In this document: positions 23,430 through 36,045 of the stretch, piece by piece
How positions within the stretch are numbered: position 1 is the first letter of the stretch
Layout: every line of letters begins with the position of its first letter
Source of the DNA: Hofstenia miamia
Lineage: Eukaryota > Xenacoelomorpha > Acoela
Assembly (NCBI GenBank): GCA_004352715.1
Contig: SCFE01000035.1
Location: forward strand, 712,105 to 776,104
DNA length: 64,000 nucleotides
Reading direction: 5' to 3'
Notes under the pieces: model-generated
Told to the model about the DNA's origin: nothing
Databases searched by the model: none
The model's input: the letters and a program-made list of their open reading frames with translations, nothing else
Made by a program: the position numbers and the translations under genes

Positions 23430-24367
23430 AACTTATTTTCGAAAGCTGAAAAAAATTCGACAAGGAGAATCTCTCAAAAGAAGAAAAGGAAGTGGACGCT
23501 TTCGAAAAATTATTGGAAAATTCATTCAGAAAATAGTCGCAATTGCTCTCAAAAATCCATATATTTCTGGGAAAAAAATTGCAAACCGACTTCAAACTGA
23601 AGCCGACATCTCTGTGCATGAAACCACAGTTCAGAGAACACTGAAAAAAAGTGGAGGTACAAAAATTGGCAGAAAAAATCGACGTCTGATTACAAAAGAA
23701 CATCAAGAAAAAAGATTAAATTTCGTGAAAGAATAAAAGACTACACGTTTGAAGATGTTTGGATAACTGATGAGTGCGGATTTCAACTGCACAGAAACAA
23801 AGTACAAGTGTGGTCGTCAAAGAAATGTCCAAGACCAACAAAAGCGGTTCCAAAGTTCGACCAAAAAATTATGGTTTGGGGAGCACTTTCCTATNNNNNN
23901 NNNNNNNNNNNNNNNNNNNNNNNNNNNNNNNNNNNNNNNNNNNNNNNNNNNNNNNNNNNNNNNNNNNNNNNNNNNNNNNNNNNNNNNNNNNNNNNNNNNN
24001 NNNNNNNNNNNNNNNNNNNNNNNNNNNNNNNNNNNNNNNNNNNNNNNNNNNNNNNNNNNNNNNNNNNNNNNNNNNNNNNNNNNNNNCGCACACGTCAGCA
24101 AAGACAAAAAATTGGTTTTCTGAAAATAATATCCAGTTTTTGCAATGGCCACCAAGTTCTGCTGATCTTTCTCCAATCGAAAACGTGTGGCAGATATTGA
24201 AAAATGACGTTGAGAAGAAAAATCCGAAAAATATATCCGATTTAAAAGAAAAAATTCAAGAAAGTCAACACATTTTGACATCTGAAATGAAGTCCAATTT
24301 AATGAAATCCGTTTTAGTTCGTTTGAATGAAGTTATTTCTACAGGAGGAAAACAAATTAGACTTTGA
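23430..24367 (+). pseudogene. Tc1-like transposase, frameshifted and gapped
   Basis: Frame order: RRKGSGRFRKII, then NPYISGKKIANRLQTEADIS and VHETTVQRTLKKSG (second helix-turn-helix region), RRLITKEHQEK. After a one-base frameshift in an A-rich run near 23710 it continues KFRERIKDYTFEDVWITDE (first catalytic Asp), the conserved FDQKIMVWGALSY, then the gap. It resumes with WPPSSADLSPIENVWQILKN, carrying the catalytic Glu of a DDE triad, to the stop at 24365. The second Asp lies in the gap. The first helix-turn-helix, expected before 23430, is damaged by stops. Inactive as assembled. Confidence 0.85.
23895..24086. other. Assembly gap, 192 N
   Basis: N run inside the Tc1-like transposase; it hides the region of the second catalytic Asp. 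Confidence 0.95.
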
Positions 24368-24484
24368 TGCTTTTTACTTATAGTCCTTTAATTTATCTTT
24401 AAAATCATACCTTTATTGAGTTGTTACGTTCAGTAGTTCAAAAGTAATATGCCTTTTTTCTAGTCTCATTTTTTTGCAGCCAAC

Positions 24485-26619
24485 TATAGAATATGCCAGG
24501 CCGGATAACAATTATATACAATACTTACAATGTTATATTTAGATTTTCATTGAGAATAGGTTACTTGCTTTATTCCAGCAAGTTGAAAGAAATTTGATAA
24601 AATTTAAATCTCTAAATTCTATAATGATATGCTTAAATATTGTTTTGAGAAATAGTTGCGATAAATTTCAATAAACAAACGAAATATTACGTGTCTATTT
24701 AGAAATAATGGGAGTTAGTATTGTTTCTAATGATTAGTTGCTAAACAGCAAATTCCAATAACATTATGAATTTTTGCGATTTCATGCTTCTTAAATATGC
24801 AATAATGCAGCATGTGCTTTACATATAGTTTACATTTATGCAAAAAATTTTTTGAAAATTAACTTCGAAAAGAGTAGTTTTCAACTATAATGTAAAATCC
24901 TGCAACTTTTTGAAATTATTATTGTGTCAATTTCATTTAAAGAATGAAAAAAGTTTTTCTATCTAAACTATGGTAACAAATAGTTTATGGTTAATAATAA
25001 CCTTTAACTTAAACCGCGATCAATTTCAAACAAACAGATTTATGATTTTTCTAATTGTCTTGAAAAAACATAATCAATTTGATCAACATAGTATATTGCA
25101 GGCCTGGTATATGCACATCAACCACCAGAACCTGTCTATTAAACCTCTTTTTGCAATTTTGGAGAGAATATTGGTGATAATTTGGTTCTAGGTGTTTCCA
25201 AAACTGGCTAACACATGCAGCTTAAATCTTACAAAACTTAATTTTGTATTATAAAATCAAGAGCAAAATAAAAAAATTGGCCTGAACATAAGTTAAAATT
25301 TAATGACACACAAATAGAACTCATGGCTCACTACATACTTTTCAAAACCAATAAAATATTATCATTAAAAGATGGTGATTTCAATTAAAGCACTCAGCAA
25401 ATACCTGCCAAAGCTAAAATTCAAATGATCCATGCAATAGTCTTAAATGAAATTTCGTAAAGAAAACTTATGTTAAATCGAAACAAACCAAGCAACAAGC
25501 AACTACTCTGGTATTAATGTTATTTAATGCTAAAAAATTGGGAAAAATTTTTAAATCCTCAATATCTTATTCAGTTAAATGCATTAATAACATTGCATAG
25601 GATTATAAACAATATTGGCCCCACGATAAGTTAAACAACAGCAATCTAGATACAATTGCATTCTTAGATGCAGCCACTCGAAATATTAACCTTGTTCTTT
25701 CTAAAAACGAATAATGAGAAATCCATTCATTAATGCCCTATAAATTTTGGACTGATTTACTTAAGAAAGTTAAACTGCTGAATAAATTGAAAATATTTAA
25801 ATAAAATGTCAATAGATATTTCTATTACAACATAATTGAAAATATATTAACAATAAGAGCAAAAATAAATTCTAGAAACTTTATATTAGTATTTTTTTTA
25901 TTATACCATTTCATTTTTATTAAACAAATTAGATTTAACATTTATCAATTTCCAAATTGTTTTGACAAATTAAAGTAAGGCCAAGCCATGTACGAAGATG
26001 GGTTTCAATTTAATATGTATTTACATAATATATTTCGCAGTCGGCTAAGGAGCTAAGCGGGGTTAACATTTTTTATATATCCACATTGTTAGAAATAAGA
26101 ATTTTTAACAAGTTATTATATCGGTGTCAATTAACAATTGATATACATGTCGCTTGTAATTTACTTTTCTATTACATTATGTAGGGAATTTTCTTTTATT
26201 TAAACTCAGTTACAATTAAAGAGTACGAATAAAATCAAAATTATGGAAATAGGTATCACTCTTTATTAACACTGCCCTAAGAAGTAAAACAAGTAGGAAC
26301 ACTTTCATAACACTTGAATTCATCTGCATATGAGATTAGATGGAATTGTTCTATTGCTCTATATTTACATCAGGTGATCGGCGTCGGGTTTTGACCCAGA
26401 AAAACTGCAGTGGATGTCCTAAATCAACGTGGTCAATTAATGTTAGCTTGGATACGCTTAATTTTATGTCGGTTAATTTATTAAATAGTTAAAATTTCAG
26501 AATAATCAACAATTTAACATGAAGTAGAAAAAGAAGAGGTAGCACTATTCATCTTTGTAGAAATTTGTTCATTTTGAGGTAGTGTCCATTATTAACTTTT
26601 AAAGATGTTTTTAAAATAT
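24485..26619. other. AT-rich sequence, nothing recognised
   Basis: No frame, repeat or RNA gene could be supported. Confidence 0.5.
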
Positions 26620-26730
26620 TTTGATTCAGACCAATTTTAGATTATGCAGCTGAAATTTGGGATTCAAATCTGGAAAAACATATGTCGCTGTTGGAGCGGA
26701 TATCAGACGAAGAAAGGAAGTGTTACCACC
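26620..26730 (+). pseudogene. LINE ORF2 fragment downstream of the RT core
   Basis: A short plus-strand frame reads RPILDYAAEIWDSNLEKHM then SLLERI. This matches the conserved block near the end of Jockey/CR1-type ORF2 proteins (R-x-L-x-Y-A-x-x-x-W-D ... L-E-x-x-Q). Only about 30 codons remain. Confidence 0.55.
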
Positions 26731-28939
26731 AAACGAGAGTTTAAGTTTATCTACACTATAAGAACCGATTAGTGCAAACATAATGAATAATAATGTACAA
26801 TCCGCTATCGCCCAAATCGGAATGGTCTCCTTTAAATAACGCCATATTGCTTGCCAATTTTAACTGATCTGCACTAAATATGTAAAAAATTATTTCAGCT
26901 ATCAAATCTTCAGTGTTTTGGGAGCCAATTTGGTATTAGAGAGTGCCAAATGGATTTGTATTAAAAGCATTTCATCGACCTTATGATTTCATATTTAGTT
27001 CAAAACAAAATAGAAAAAAGGTATGGAGTTGGTCCCCTTTTGTAATTGTCTAAGTTCACAAGAACTATATTGAATGCATTGCAGATATCGTTCCTATTGG
27101 TAATGTTTTAACCTTTAGAATTTATTTTTTTCAGTTTTAACGGTTTTTCTATTTAATAAATTGTTGATAAAATGTTTTTTGTAAGAATGAGTTATTGTTA
27201 CTTACTTTTCTTATAACACGATATTTATAAAGTTTAATTACCTCATAAAATTTTAGAACTCAGAACTAAAATTTTGAAACTTAAGTTAATACATCTAACT
27301 TCATTAAATTAGTCAAATTCATAAATCTTTCTTCAATAATTGTGAGTTTTTATAGTTAAAATATTCACTTGTTCAATGAATAGTCAACAGTTTTTGTTAA
27401 ATGCATTATTACTATGACTTAGTATTGCTTAGAATTAACATAATTTCATTATTTCTGAACAAAATTTCAAAAAACTAAATTACCAAACAAATTATGCAAA
27501 TTGATCAAAAGTACGCTTTCGCATGAATTTAGTAGATATTGCTTTTATATCTGCTTAAACATTTAAAGCGTTTCAATTTTCATATTTCTATTTTAAACAT
27601 TTTAAAATTCGCGAATTTTTTACACCAACTAAAATTGTATTCTTGAACTATGGATTCGATTTTGCAATGTACATTCGTATAATCATTTAAGACTTTATAT
27701 ATAATGAAACTATTAACCAGGTGACTGAAGCGAAAAAATTATATAATCAAAGGTTGTTATTTCTGAGGAAATAAAAGCTATTTTGAATTAGAAGTAATTT
27801 TTGTAGGGATTTCCGTATTCAGAGAGTTCAGTTTAAAAATCATTTAACCACCCGGAATATTTTTTGATTTCGCCTTTGCTTGAGTTTCTCGGATATATTG
27901 TCGAAAATATTTTCATTGGAATTTTCTTTCCCATTATTGATTTGTTTATATCAATATTATCAAGAATACAAGTTTCATTTTAAAACTTTTTTATTATATT
28001 ATGTAAAGAATCCAGTTTTCGAAAAAATTTCCCTAATTGTTGAAGTTTCGTGACGTCATTAGAAGAACACAAAAAACTTTACAATCTTTCTTCAAAAACC
28101 TAAGATAAAATTCGATAACTTTGAGCAAAATTTGATGTCAATAGCCCAATCCTATCAAAAGTTACAACGTTGGAGCATTATATGCGGCCGTTTCAGATCA
28201 AATACATGTTCGTGAGCTCCATCATTAGGGAAACACTCACATCAAGCGTCCCAATACAATTATAATCGCTATCTTAAAATCAACGTTTCGTCAATGTAGT
28301 AAAATGGAATTCAACAACTTAAAAGCATCAATGTGTAAAACTGCTTTAACCCTGTAGTGCCCAAACACTGAAAAGATATTCAAAACAATATTTTTGATTT
28401 TTGTACATCAAGGGGACATACAATTGATATTAAGATTTAATTACTTCACAAGTTTTTCTGAGTTAGCTGCATATTTGCAAGCCCGGGCAATAGAAGTATC
28501 AAATTGACTATGTTCTTAAATTGTTTCAAAAAGTTAAAACAGCTGAATAACCCTTATCAAATATCATCTGTTTGTATGGTCAGTATATTTATTTCGGTAT
28601 ATCTTTACATCTACAAGCTGACTAAAAAATTATAACCAACGAATATTGATTTGATATAGAATAGATAAGGTCACTTCCTAATGATAAACAAATTACATTA
28701 GTCAACCCTCACTGCACTATTTTATTGAATGAATTTAACAGCTAGCAACAGCCTAAAATTCAAAATCGTTGTATCGCCTACTTTACTTTTCTTTGAGTGG
28801 AAATTTTTTAGTACTTTCTAATTTGAGTAAAATAAATAATAATAATAATAATTCATACTTATAGTGAATTTTAGATCACCGAAGCAACTACCAATACAAT
28901 TTACCAAGTAAATTTAAAAAAAAACAAAAACAATTTAGT
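26731..28939. other. AT-rich sequence, nothing recognised
   Basis: No supported feature; a short (AAT)n run lies at 28832-28852. Confidence 0.5.
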
Positions 28940-29055
28940 TAATTTAATTTAGATTATTATTGTAAGGTGTTTAATTTCGTTCTTTTTAAAAAAATTAAAT
29001 GTGGTGATTTTTAAATATTTTATTTTGTAATGTTGATTTTGTAAACCAAATTTAG

Positions 29056-29532
29056 TCTTCAAAGACCACTTTGAAAGAGATGGGTTTTCAGAGCGATTTG
29101 GAAGACCGAAAGTGAATTCATATCCCGGATTTGAGAGGGAAGGTAATCGAACAGAGAGTCTGCAGCGTGAGTGAATGATCTTTCTCCATATGTGCACCAT
29201 GTTACTGAGATATGAGGGGGCAGAAGAGATTAGAAATTATCTTTATTTCAGAATGAAACATCAAACTGACTAAATTTACAAACAATAATAAAATTCACTT
29301 CACTTGAAGAGTTATTTGCGGCATTTCACGGACGTGATAGCTCTGGTGTTGTCTTCCTTTCGTGTCGGTGTTTTTGGTAAGGGTTGGAGACTTGGGAAGT
29401 AGATAATGCAAATAGGAAGCGGAGAAACTTTCTAGATTGATGATTTCGTAACGTGTGAATATAGTAGACAGTGGAGGTTACAGCGAGAATGCTAGTATTT
29501 CTTGAAGAATCTGTTTGGAAAAGTAAACGTAA
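29056..29532. repeat. Direct repeat, copy 1 (LINE 3' part)
   Basis: 477 bp repeated with 763-bp spacing at 29819-30295; no differences were noticed until the last ~16 bases. Confidence 0.93.
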
Positions 29533-29817
29533 ATCTCTTATCAATATCTCTTTCAGGGGCTGGTAGAAGTTTCTGGAGACTTGTAGAGGCATAGTCACTT
29601 TTCCAGATACTAGATCTGATAGTAAATAGTCCTCATAGTACATTCTCTTCAAAAGCTTTTCATCTGACTTTCTCACAATTGTTTCGATAGATTCAAAGTT
29701 ATCCATATATCCCAGTCGCATTGCCTTCCTCTGTAGTTTGTCTATGAGTTGCTGTAATGACTTCCTGCATCCTCCCCATACTGAAACCGAATAGGTTATG
29801 TTTGGCAATATCAACGC
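29326..29817 (-). pseudogene. LINE ORF2 C-terminal fragment
   Basis: From the single-N join at 29818 the minus strand encodes ALILPNITYSVSVWGGCRK then LQQLIDKLQRKAMRLGYM and YEDYLLSDLV, ending at a stop at 29326. The order (L-x-x-x-x-Y-x-x-x-V-W-G, then L-x-x-x-Q-R-K-A-x-R) is that of the segment after the thumb in Jockey/CR1-like ORF2 proteins. The upstream RT domain is cut off by the contig join. The end of the frame looks natural, with about 280 bp of 3' flank before the repeat boundary. Confidence 0.75.
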
Positions 29818-29818
29818 N

Positions 29819-30295
29819 TCTTCAAAGACCACTTTGAAAGAGATGGGTTTTCAGAGCGATTTGGAAGACCGAAAGTGAATTCATATCCCGGATTTGAGAG
29901 GGAAGGTAATCGAACAGAGAGTCTGCAGCGTGAGTGAATGATCTTTCTCCATATGTGCACCATGTTACTGAGATATGAGGGGGCAGAAGAGATTAGAAAT
30001 TATCTTTATTTCAGAATGAAACATCAAACTGACTAAATTTACAAACAATAATAAAATTCACTTCACTTGAAGAGTTATTTGCGGCATTTCACGGACGTGA
30101 TAGCTCTGGTGTTGTCTTCCTTTCGTGTCGGTGTTTTTGGTAAGGGTTGGAGACTTGGGAAGTAGATAATGCAAATAGGAAGCGGAGAAACTTTCTAGAT
30201 TGATGATTTCGTAACGTGTGAATATAGTAGACAGTGGAGGTTACAGCGAGAATGCTAGTATTTCTTGAAGAATCTGTTTTAAAAAATAAACGTAG
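29819..30295. repeat. Direct repeat, copy 2, beginning at a single-N join
   Basis: This copy of 29056-29532 starts at the first base after the single N at 29818, as expected if two overlapping contigs of one repeat or locus were abutted. Confidence 0.93.
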
Positions 30296-30835
30296 TGCAA
30301 GCCGAGAACATCAACGGCCTAGCACAGTTCCTTGAGCTATATCATATTGTGGCAATTTTAAGAAAACACAAAATGTAGCTGCCAGAATCATATTTAAAAT
30401 TCAAGATTTGAGTATATCACAAATGACATGCATTTAACATGGCGAACATAGCAAAAGGGTAAGTAAGGCATTAAGTTTTTGCTCAGAATAAGCACAATAT
30501 AGAAATTACACGTGGATTTCACTAAACTGCAAATTTGCAACTACAGGTATTTGAGGGTTAAAGTCTCATCCCTCTGAACTATTATATCCCTGTACGTCTT
30601 ATATTCTGCTTTGTAAACGTATACCACTTTATATATTTCACAAATTTCACATATATTAGGATCAAGTACTCACTTTCTCTTATTCAATGCGAAGGCAATA
30701 TTATTAACAAATTATCTAAAAAATATCGGCATTATCAATAATTTATTAGAAATACTAAATTCAAGGTTTTTATTAATACTTTTCAATTTGTAAATAATTT
30801 TATGTAGTGCTACTTTTGGTATACTATACATATAC
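30296..30835. other. AT-rich sequence, nothing recognised
   Basis: No supported gene or repeat. Confidence 0.5.
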
Positions 30836-30860
30836 ATATATATATATATATATATTTATA
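30836..30860. repeat. (TA)n microsatellite
   Basis: TA tract that directly abuts the left end of the MITE at 30861. Confidence 0.9.
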
Positions 30861-31417
30861 CGGGCGCTTTGGTAAATGTTGTCAAATATATATGGGCGCT
30901 ACGTATTATTTTGAAACAAGATTGGACCTACGAATGTTTTTTCTAAATTTTGACATCCGAAAAGGCTTAATCATGTAGTTTACTGACTCTAATAAAAAAA
31001 ACTGGCCAAAATCGGACATATTACGGCTGAAATCGGAATTTTTGACATGGCCGAAAGCGGACCTCATTTTCACTGGGAAGAACTGCCAATATTGACCTGA
31101 AAATAATATCAGATATTGAAAAACGCCCAAATTTTTTGAGAATGTAAAAATAAATTCCAAAACACATTCATTACTGTTGAAATGGCAATAAATCCAATGT
31201 TTTCAACAATATTTTTCATTTTTTATATACTTTTTGAGAATTGCTTCCCTTGAGCCCAAATTTGGTGTGTAGCTATTAAATGAAACCTAAAGCTATCACG
31301 CATACTCAATTTGTGATTTTTTTGGCGTTAAAAGGCCGAACTGCATGCGGACGCTAAGTATGGGGAAAATCGGTGGTCGCGGGCGCTCAGTATAAAACCC
31401 ATAGTACTTAGCGCCCG
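30861..31417. mobile_element. MITE-like non-autonomous element
   Basis: A 557-bp segment with inverted ends: CGGGCGCT at 30861-30868 and AGCGCCCG at 31410-31417. With flanks the inverted match is TATTTATACGGGCGCT, 16 bases. GGGCGCT recurs just inside each end (30894-30900 and 31381-31387). No frame encodes a transposase. Both sides sit in TA microsatellites, so the target duplication cannot be separated from the microsatellite. Superfamily not assigned. Confidence 0.7.

Positions 31418-31454
<37 letters not shown>
31418..31454. repeat. (TA)n microsatellite
   Basis: TA tract abutting the right end of the MITE. Confidence 0.9.
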
Positions 31455-31456
<2 letters not shown>

Positions 31457-31709
31457 TAAAAAGTGTTTCATAAAGACTTGCTATCCTTAAAACATTTCGC
31501 TATGAATTGGATTAACCCAAATGAAAACGAAATTTCTCCTCATATTTTGCTTCAATATTGAAATAATAATTTACAAAGGAATACACTGAATTCCAAATAT
31601 AAATATTTAAAATAACATCGGGATAAATTTCCATGTGACTGATTCCAGATCTAGCTAAGCGGCACAAAGTCACGTCCGGCATTGAATAACACAAATATCT
31701 AACAATTGA

Positions 31710-31715
31710 TTTATT
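31710..31715 (-). terminator. coq3: AATAAA polyadenylation signal of coq3
   Basis: AATAAA on the minus strand about 18 nt after the coq3 stop codon, implying a very short 3' UTR. A second frame of AAT-rich sequence could also serve, so this is a plausible assignment rather than a proven one. Confidence 0.5.
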
Positions 31716-31732
31716 CCAACAATAAACTCAAC

Positions 31733-31933
31733 TCAATACGGCATCTTGCGGGCGACAAGTGAATAATTGATTGAGGTATTTTTTATCCACGACCACTTTT
31801 TCGTTAACAAGTTGTAGGTCATGCCATGCAGAAGAGTTGTTGTGTAACCTAAATCCATCAACAATCGTTGGAGGTATTCTGGACGCATAAACTTATTCCA
31901 ATCATGCGCGCCTTTGGGCACAAGACTCAGCAC
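31733..31933 (-). CDS. coq3: coq3 exon 4: ubiquinone O-methyltransferase, C-terminal end
   Basis: Terminal coding exon, 67 codons including the stop. A phase-0 acceptor (CAGTTTAG just before 31933) joins to exon 3 at LAEN/VLSLVPKG. The peptide VLSLVPKGAHDWNKFMRPEY followed by LLMDLGY, LLHGMTYN and NTSINYSLVARK reproduces the conserved end of UbiG/COQ3 proteins (P-K-G-T-H-x-W ... F ... P-E-x-L ... G-x-x-Y-N ... W ... N-x-x-x-N-Y). COQ3 is a mitochondrial S-adenosylmethionine-dependent enzyme that performs the O-methylations of coenzyme Q synthesis as part of the CoQ complex. Confidence 0.9.
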   Translation of the reverse strand: MLSLVPKGAHDWNKFMRPEYLQRLLMDLGYTTTLLHGMTYNLLTKKWSWIKNTSINYSLVARKMPY

Positions 31934-32356
31934 CTAAACTGATATAAATTATCATTAAATTACAAGCATAGAAGACATTTATTGAATTTCAAAACGAAGT
32001 TGCTTGAAATGGATGAAATGCCATTTTTTTACAATATTATGCAATTATATTCAAGTAGAAAAATTCTTAAGATTTTTACTAAGTTTTTATAGTTTTATAG
32101 AATTAAAAATTTCGGTGAAACCCAAAAGGAAAATTTGAATAGTAGAACCATTATTAATAAAAATAAAGCTTTAAATAAAAACAAAAAAAAATGTGTTTGA
32201 AGCGATAAATAAAGCAAAAATAGTGGGATTTTGTTAGTTTCTGCGAAATTCAAATGTTCTTTGAAGAAAAATTGAAAAGGAAAATCAATGATTATTGTTA
32301 TCACGTGATCGTTAATTAGTGCGGATTGAAAAGATGATGAGTCAGTCAGAGGTGGA

Positions 32357-32458
32357 AACCGAAATTGATTAATAATTCTTGGTCAGTAGACACATTGGAC
32401 TTCATGCAACCGAAATTGATTAATAATTCTTGGTCAGTAGACACATTGGACTTCATGC
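32357..32458. repeat. Exact two-copy tandem duplication, period 51
   Basis: 32357-32407 and 32408-32458 are identical, each starting AACCGAAATTGATTAATAAT. Confidence 0.95.
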
Positions 32459-34375
32459 CAAACCAATCGCAAGACGTATAACACAAATATATTTTAAAAT
32501 GTAAATAAAGTTTCCCAAGGACTAGTGCGTTACTGATTATTATCTACCTAAATGGCGTTTTTTTACTTCATCTTAACTAAATGTATTCAATTTGCTGACA
32601 ATGTTTCTTTAAATATTAATCATCATTTTATTCGTGGAGGCGGTGCGAAATTGCACCCCAGCCACATACCTTAAAAAATTAAAATCTTCATGGTATAAAG
32701 TTTAGCTTTATCAATTTCCTGAAAAAATTTTTGTCAATATCTTTGCACAAAAAAATTAATCGACATTTTGTCAGAGGGTAGTATTAAAATATCTTTATAC
32801 CAATGTTTTTGTTTATAGTCGGAGCATCTAAGAATCCATGATTGATCTTTTGTTACAATTTGGGCATCATAGGAAAAATAAAGGTATTGTGCAGTAAAAT
32901 GTGAATCACAGATAAAAAATAGGACAAAATTGCATTGATTTTATCTGTGCAATCTTATAATAAATAACACATTTCTTTTATCTTGTGATGAGATATATGC
33001 TTACAATATGCAATATCACAATGAGTATTCAATTTTCTAAGCTACCTTCCAAATTTCAAAGCGATTGGATAAGTATTAAGGAAAATTAGTAGGGTATGCA
33101 ATTTTGCTCACATGGACACAGCGCCAATGAAAGCAAACACATTTTGCTGATAAAGACAAAGATTTTAATAGTGGCCTTCACATTCAATATATAAATCCGT
33201 ATGATTTCTATTTGTCTTGACTAACTTAAAACTAAGCTGCATTTCATGCTACCATATTAAACATGAAAACCAGCTACTAAATGCATTGATAAAAAAAGTG
33301 CTCAATTTAAATAATTAATATACTGTTTGCTTATAAATTGTGACCATTCATTTAAATTTTGGTCATATTTTATTAAGTATTTGATATTAATACACTAAAA
33401 AAATTCTGTACATAACTTGTTATTGTGTATTTAAAAATCACAGAGTTTTAAACTCACTTTGAAGAAAACAAATATAATTCTTTAAAAAATAATAGCTCCT
33501 TGCAATAACTAGGGCGAAGTACGATATTTTTAAAAATCTTTAAAAATCAAGGTTGGATTTCCAATTTTAGAATACTGATAACACAAATCCATCCATTTCA
33601 AAAGTATTTATTGGTTCATTAAACGAAGAAAATTGTGTGGAATCACACATAATTTTATCTAAACAACGATAATGAAAATTCAGCAAATATTTAGGAGAAG
33701 ACAAGTATGCATAAATTCATCAAAGAACTTGAGATCACTTTCAATTCTGAAAAGTTTATGTAGCGTTGAAAAATAAACAACCATAAAATTCAACAAATGA
33801 TTGGCAGTAAATAAAAGCAATAGCGATAACACGGATTTAAGAACTAAATATTTCAAGTATAATAATATGGTAGAAGAAATGTCAGCATTAACGTTTGGAA
33901 AAATTTTCAAAGTTTCTTTATGGCAAGTATCATATGAATATTAGAGCTGAGAGTGAATGGCTTTACTGTTAAAGAATTTTTTAGGCAACTGCGTCTCTTC
34001 AAAGACACTAATCAGTTTCTAATTTCAAATCAAAAGTAGGTCGTAAAATTAAATATTTGATTACAAAATTCTAAAGACAATGTCAATGTTTGTAAGAATG
34101 CCGCAAGAACCTTTAAATCACGTTATTAATATATGCACTTGGCTATTACAACGAATCATCAGTGCTCATAAAACCTCATTAAATCTTGCATGAATATTAC
34201 AATATTATTAGATAATGCAAAATATTGATTGAAAGCATTCACGTTTAAATTATTTTCTACTTATTTTGACATGTGTTGAAGGTTCTCAGGATTCGGTGTT
34301 CAACCAATAGTCATGGTTAGTTACTTGGATCAGGACAAGGCGATCGATAATACAAGCAATAACACTGGACGCATT

Positions 34376-34746
34376 TGTTTTCTAGCGGAGGCTGAGCTAT
34401 TTTCAGAATTTTCTGTTAAAGTTTTTTACAAAATAACTTCAAAATTTATCATGTAAGCAACAATAGTTATGACGGTTGTTTAACAACACAAAAGGTGTTT
34501 CCAAATGTAAAACATGCATTAACAAAACAAATAGTCTTCCTGTTAACGAAATTTAGCAATTTTAAGATTGGAAACTTCAACTCTACTAAAACCGCTCTCT
34601 AGTTTAGCTCTGTTGAAAATTATGGAATATTTAGCTATTGAATTAGAGCTCTAGCTGTTGCACAACTTTAAAAACAACATATTTACACAAAAGTTTGCAT
34701 TTCCTTTATTCAAGACGACATTTAGATCAGCCTCCGCTAGAAAACA
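34376..34746. mobile_element. Foldback/MITE element with perfect 20-bp inverted ends
   Basis: TGTTTTCTAGCGGAGGCTGA at 34376-34395 is the exact reverse complement of 34727-34746. The 371-bp unit contains no transposase frame. It lies in coq3 intron 3. Superfamily and target duplication are not clear. Confidence 0.75.
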
Positions 34747-36045
34747 TAATTTATAAAGTGTCATGGCCTTTATTATAAGTCGCCTTGGATCAAGAAGTCA
34801 AGTTTGGATGACAAGACATGTCAACAGATCTGGGATAAACATGTAGCCATGAAAAATTTCAAACAAATAATACAACTTGATAAATTGTGTTAAATATCAT
34901 GCTTTGCTTTAATTCCAGTTTCACCTTAACTTTGCGTGTGAATCAATAGATATTAATGAAAAATAAACAGCGTACATTGGATTAGAATATATGAAAAATT
35001 ATTAACCTATTTGTTTTTGTAAAAATATTCAAACATTTCAGAAACATATGTACTACTTAAAGATTTTTAATTCCCATATTACAAGAAACTTTACACGCCT
35101 TCTATTAGTCTCAAATATGATAAGGATGTTCCATGTTTCACTCAAATGATTACAACAAACTGATGTTCTGCTAATGAAAAAGGAGCTTTTCCTAAAAGCG
35201 TTGATGCACAGCATAAATCTACAAAATAAGGTAAGTTCATTTTGCTACTTGTTTACTAAACACTTGATGTTTGCGTCAGAAATAAAAAATCAACGAAAAA
35301 ATTCGTAGAGAAAATTTACTAAAAAGTCACATTGGATTGAAAACGTAAAATTTGAACGACGCAATTATTTGGGAATAATGCGAAGATTATATATCAAAAT
35401 GGATAATTTGACTGCAAGAGTTATTATAGGCTAATTGCAATTCTCTGCATGCACAACAACCTAAACAACTTGCATAGAGAAAATAAGCAAAATGCATTCA
35501 TTGAAGACATCAATGTTACTTTTAAATATACATTTTCATCTGACAAAAACAACTTGGAATTTTCTCTTTTTCTTTAGTTCTCATGTAACTTTTCTTCTCT
35601 TTATTGTGTCACATTTTCCCAGTCTCTGAGCTCTGTTAAAACATGTTGTTCATCCGTGACATTGAACAGACCGTGTTTTCCAGTAATATATTACCTTTAC
35701 AAAAGGACAAACCGTGAAAGATTTCAAATGTGAGCAAAAATATTTCAAAGGACACATGTCAAGCATGTTGTAAATACATACCACACTCAAAAGCTAAAAT
35801 CGAAATTTGAAGTGGTTTAAAATTAGTCGAATAGAATTAATCAAAAAATTGTAAAAATTCATTAAACATATATCATAGAAATTTCACAATGGTTATTTGT
35901 TCAAATATACAATCAATGTATTCATTAAAAAGCAATTATTACCCAAAAATTGATTACATCATTATGCTTAAAGATGAAAACTTAAATACCTCATTTTCGA
36001 TTTATCAGTCATCGTTATAGTGCCTGATATGTGCAAAAAACTTAC

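Larger units (their letters stand above)
23215..24484 (+). mobile_element. Tc1-like DNA transposon with both terminal inverted repeats
   Basis: The left end GTTGGCTGCAAAAAAA (23215) and its reverse complement at 24469-24484 form TIRs of about 16 bp, each flanked by TATA, consistent with TA target-site duplication. Length is about 1.27 kb with a 192-N gap inside, in the normal range for Tc1-like elements. It carries a broken transposase. Confidence 0.88.
31934..36045 (-). other. coq3: coq3 intron 3 (4,112 bp)
   Basis: Donor GTAAGT at 36045-36040, acceptor TTTAG ending at 31934. Contents: an exact 51-bp tandem duplication and a foldback element with perfect 20-bp inverted ends. The remainder is AT-rich without recognised features. 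Confidence 0.85.

Noticed and set aside
28949-29200. 83-codon minus frame over the LINE 3' repeat
   Set aside because: It lies downstream of the ORF2 stop, matches no family and recurs only because the region is repeated.
31512-31694. 60-codon minus frame after the coq3 stop
   Set aside because: It lies past the AATAAA signal, has no recognisable motif, and is likely chance.
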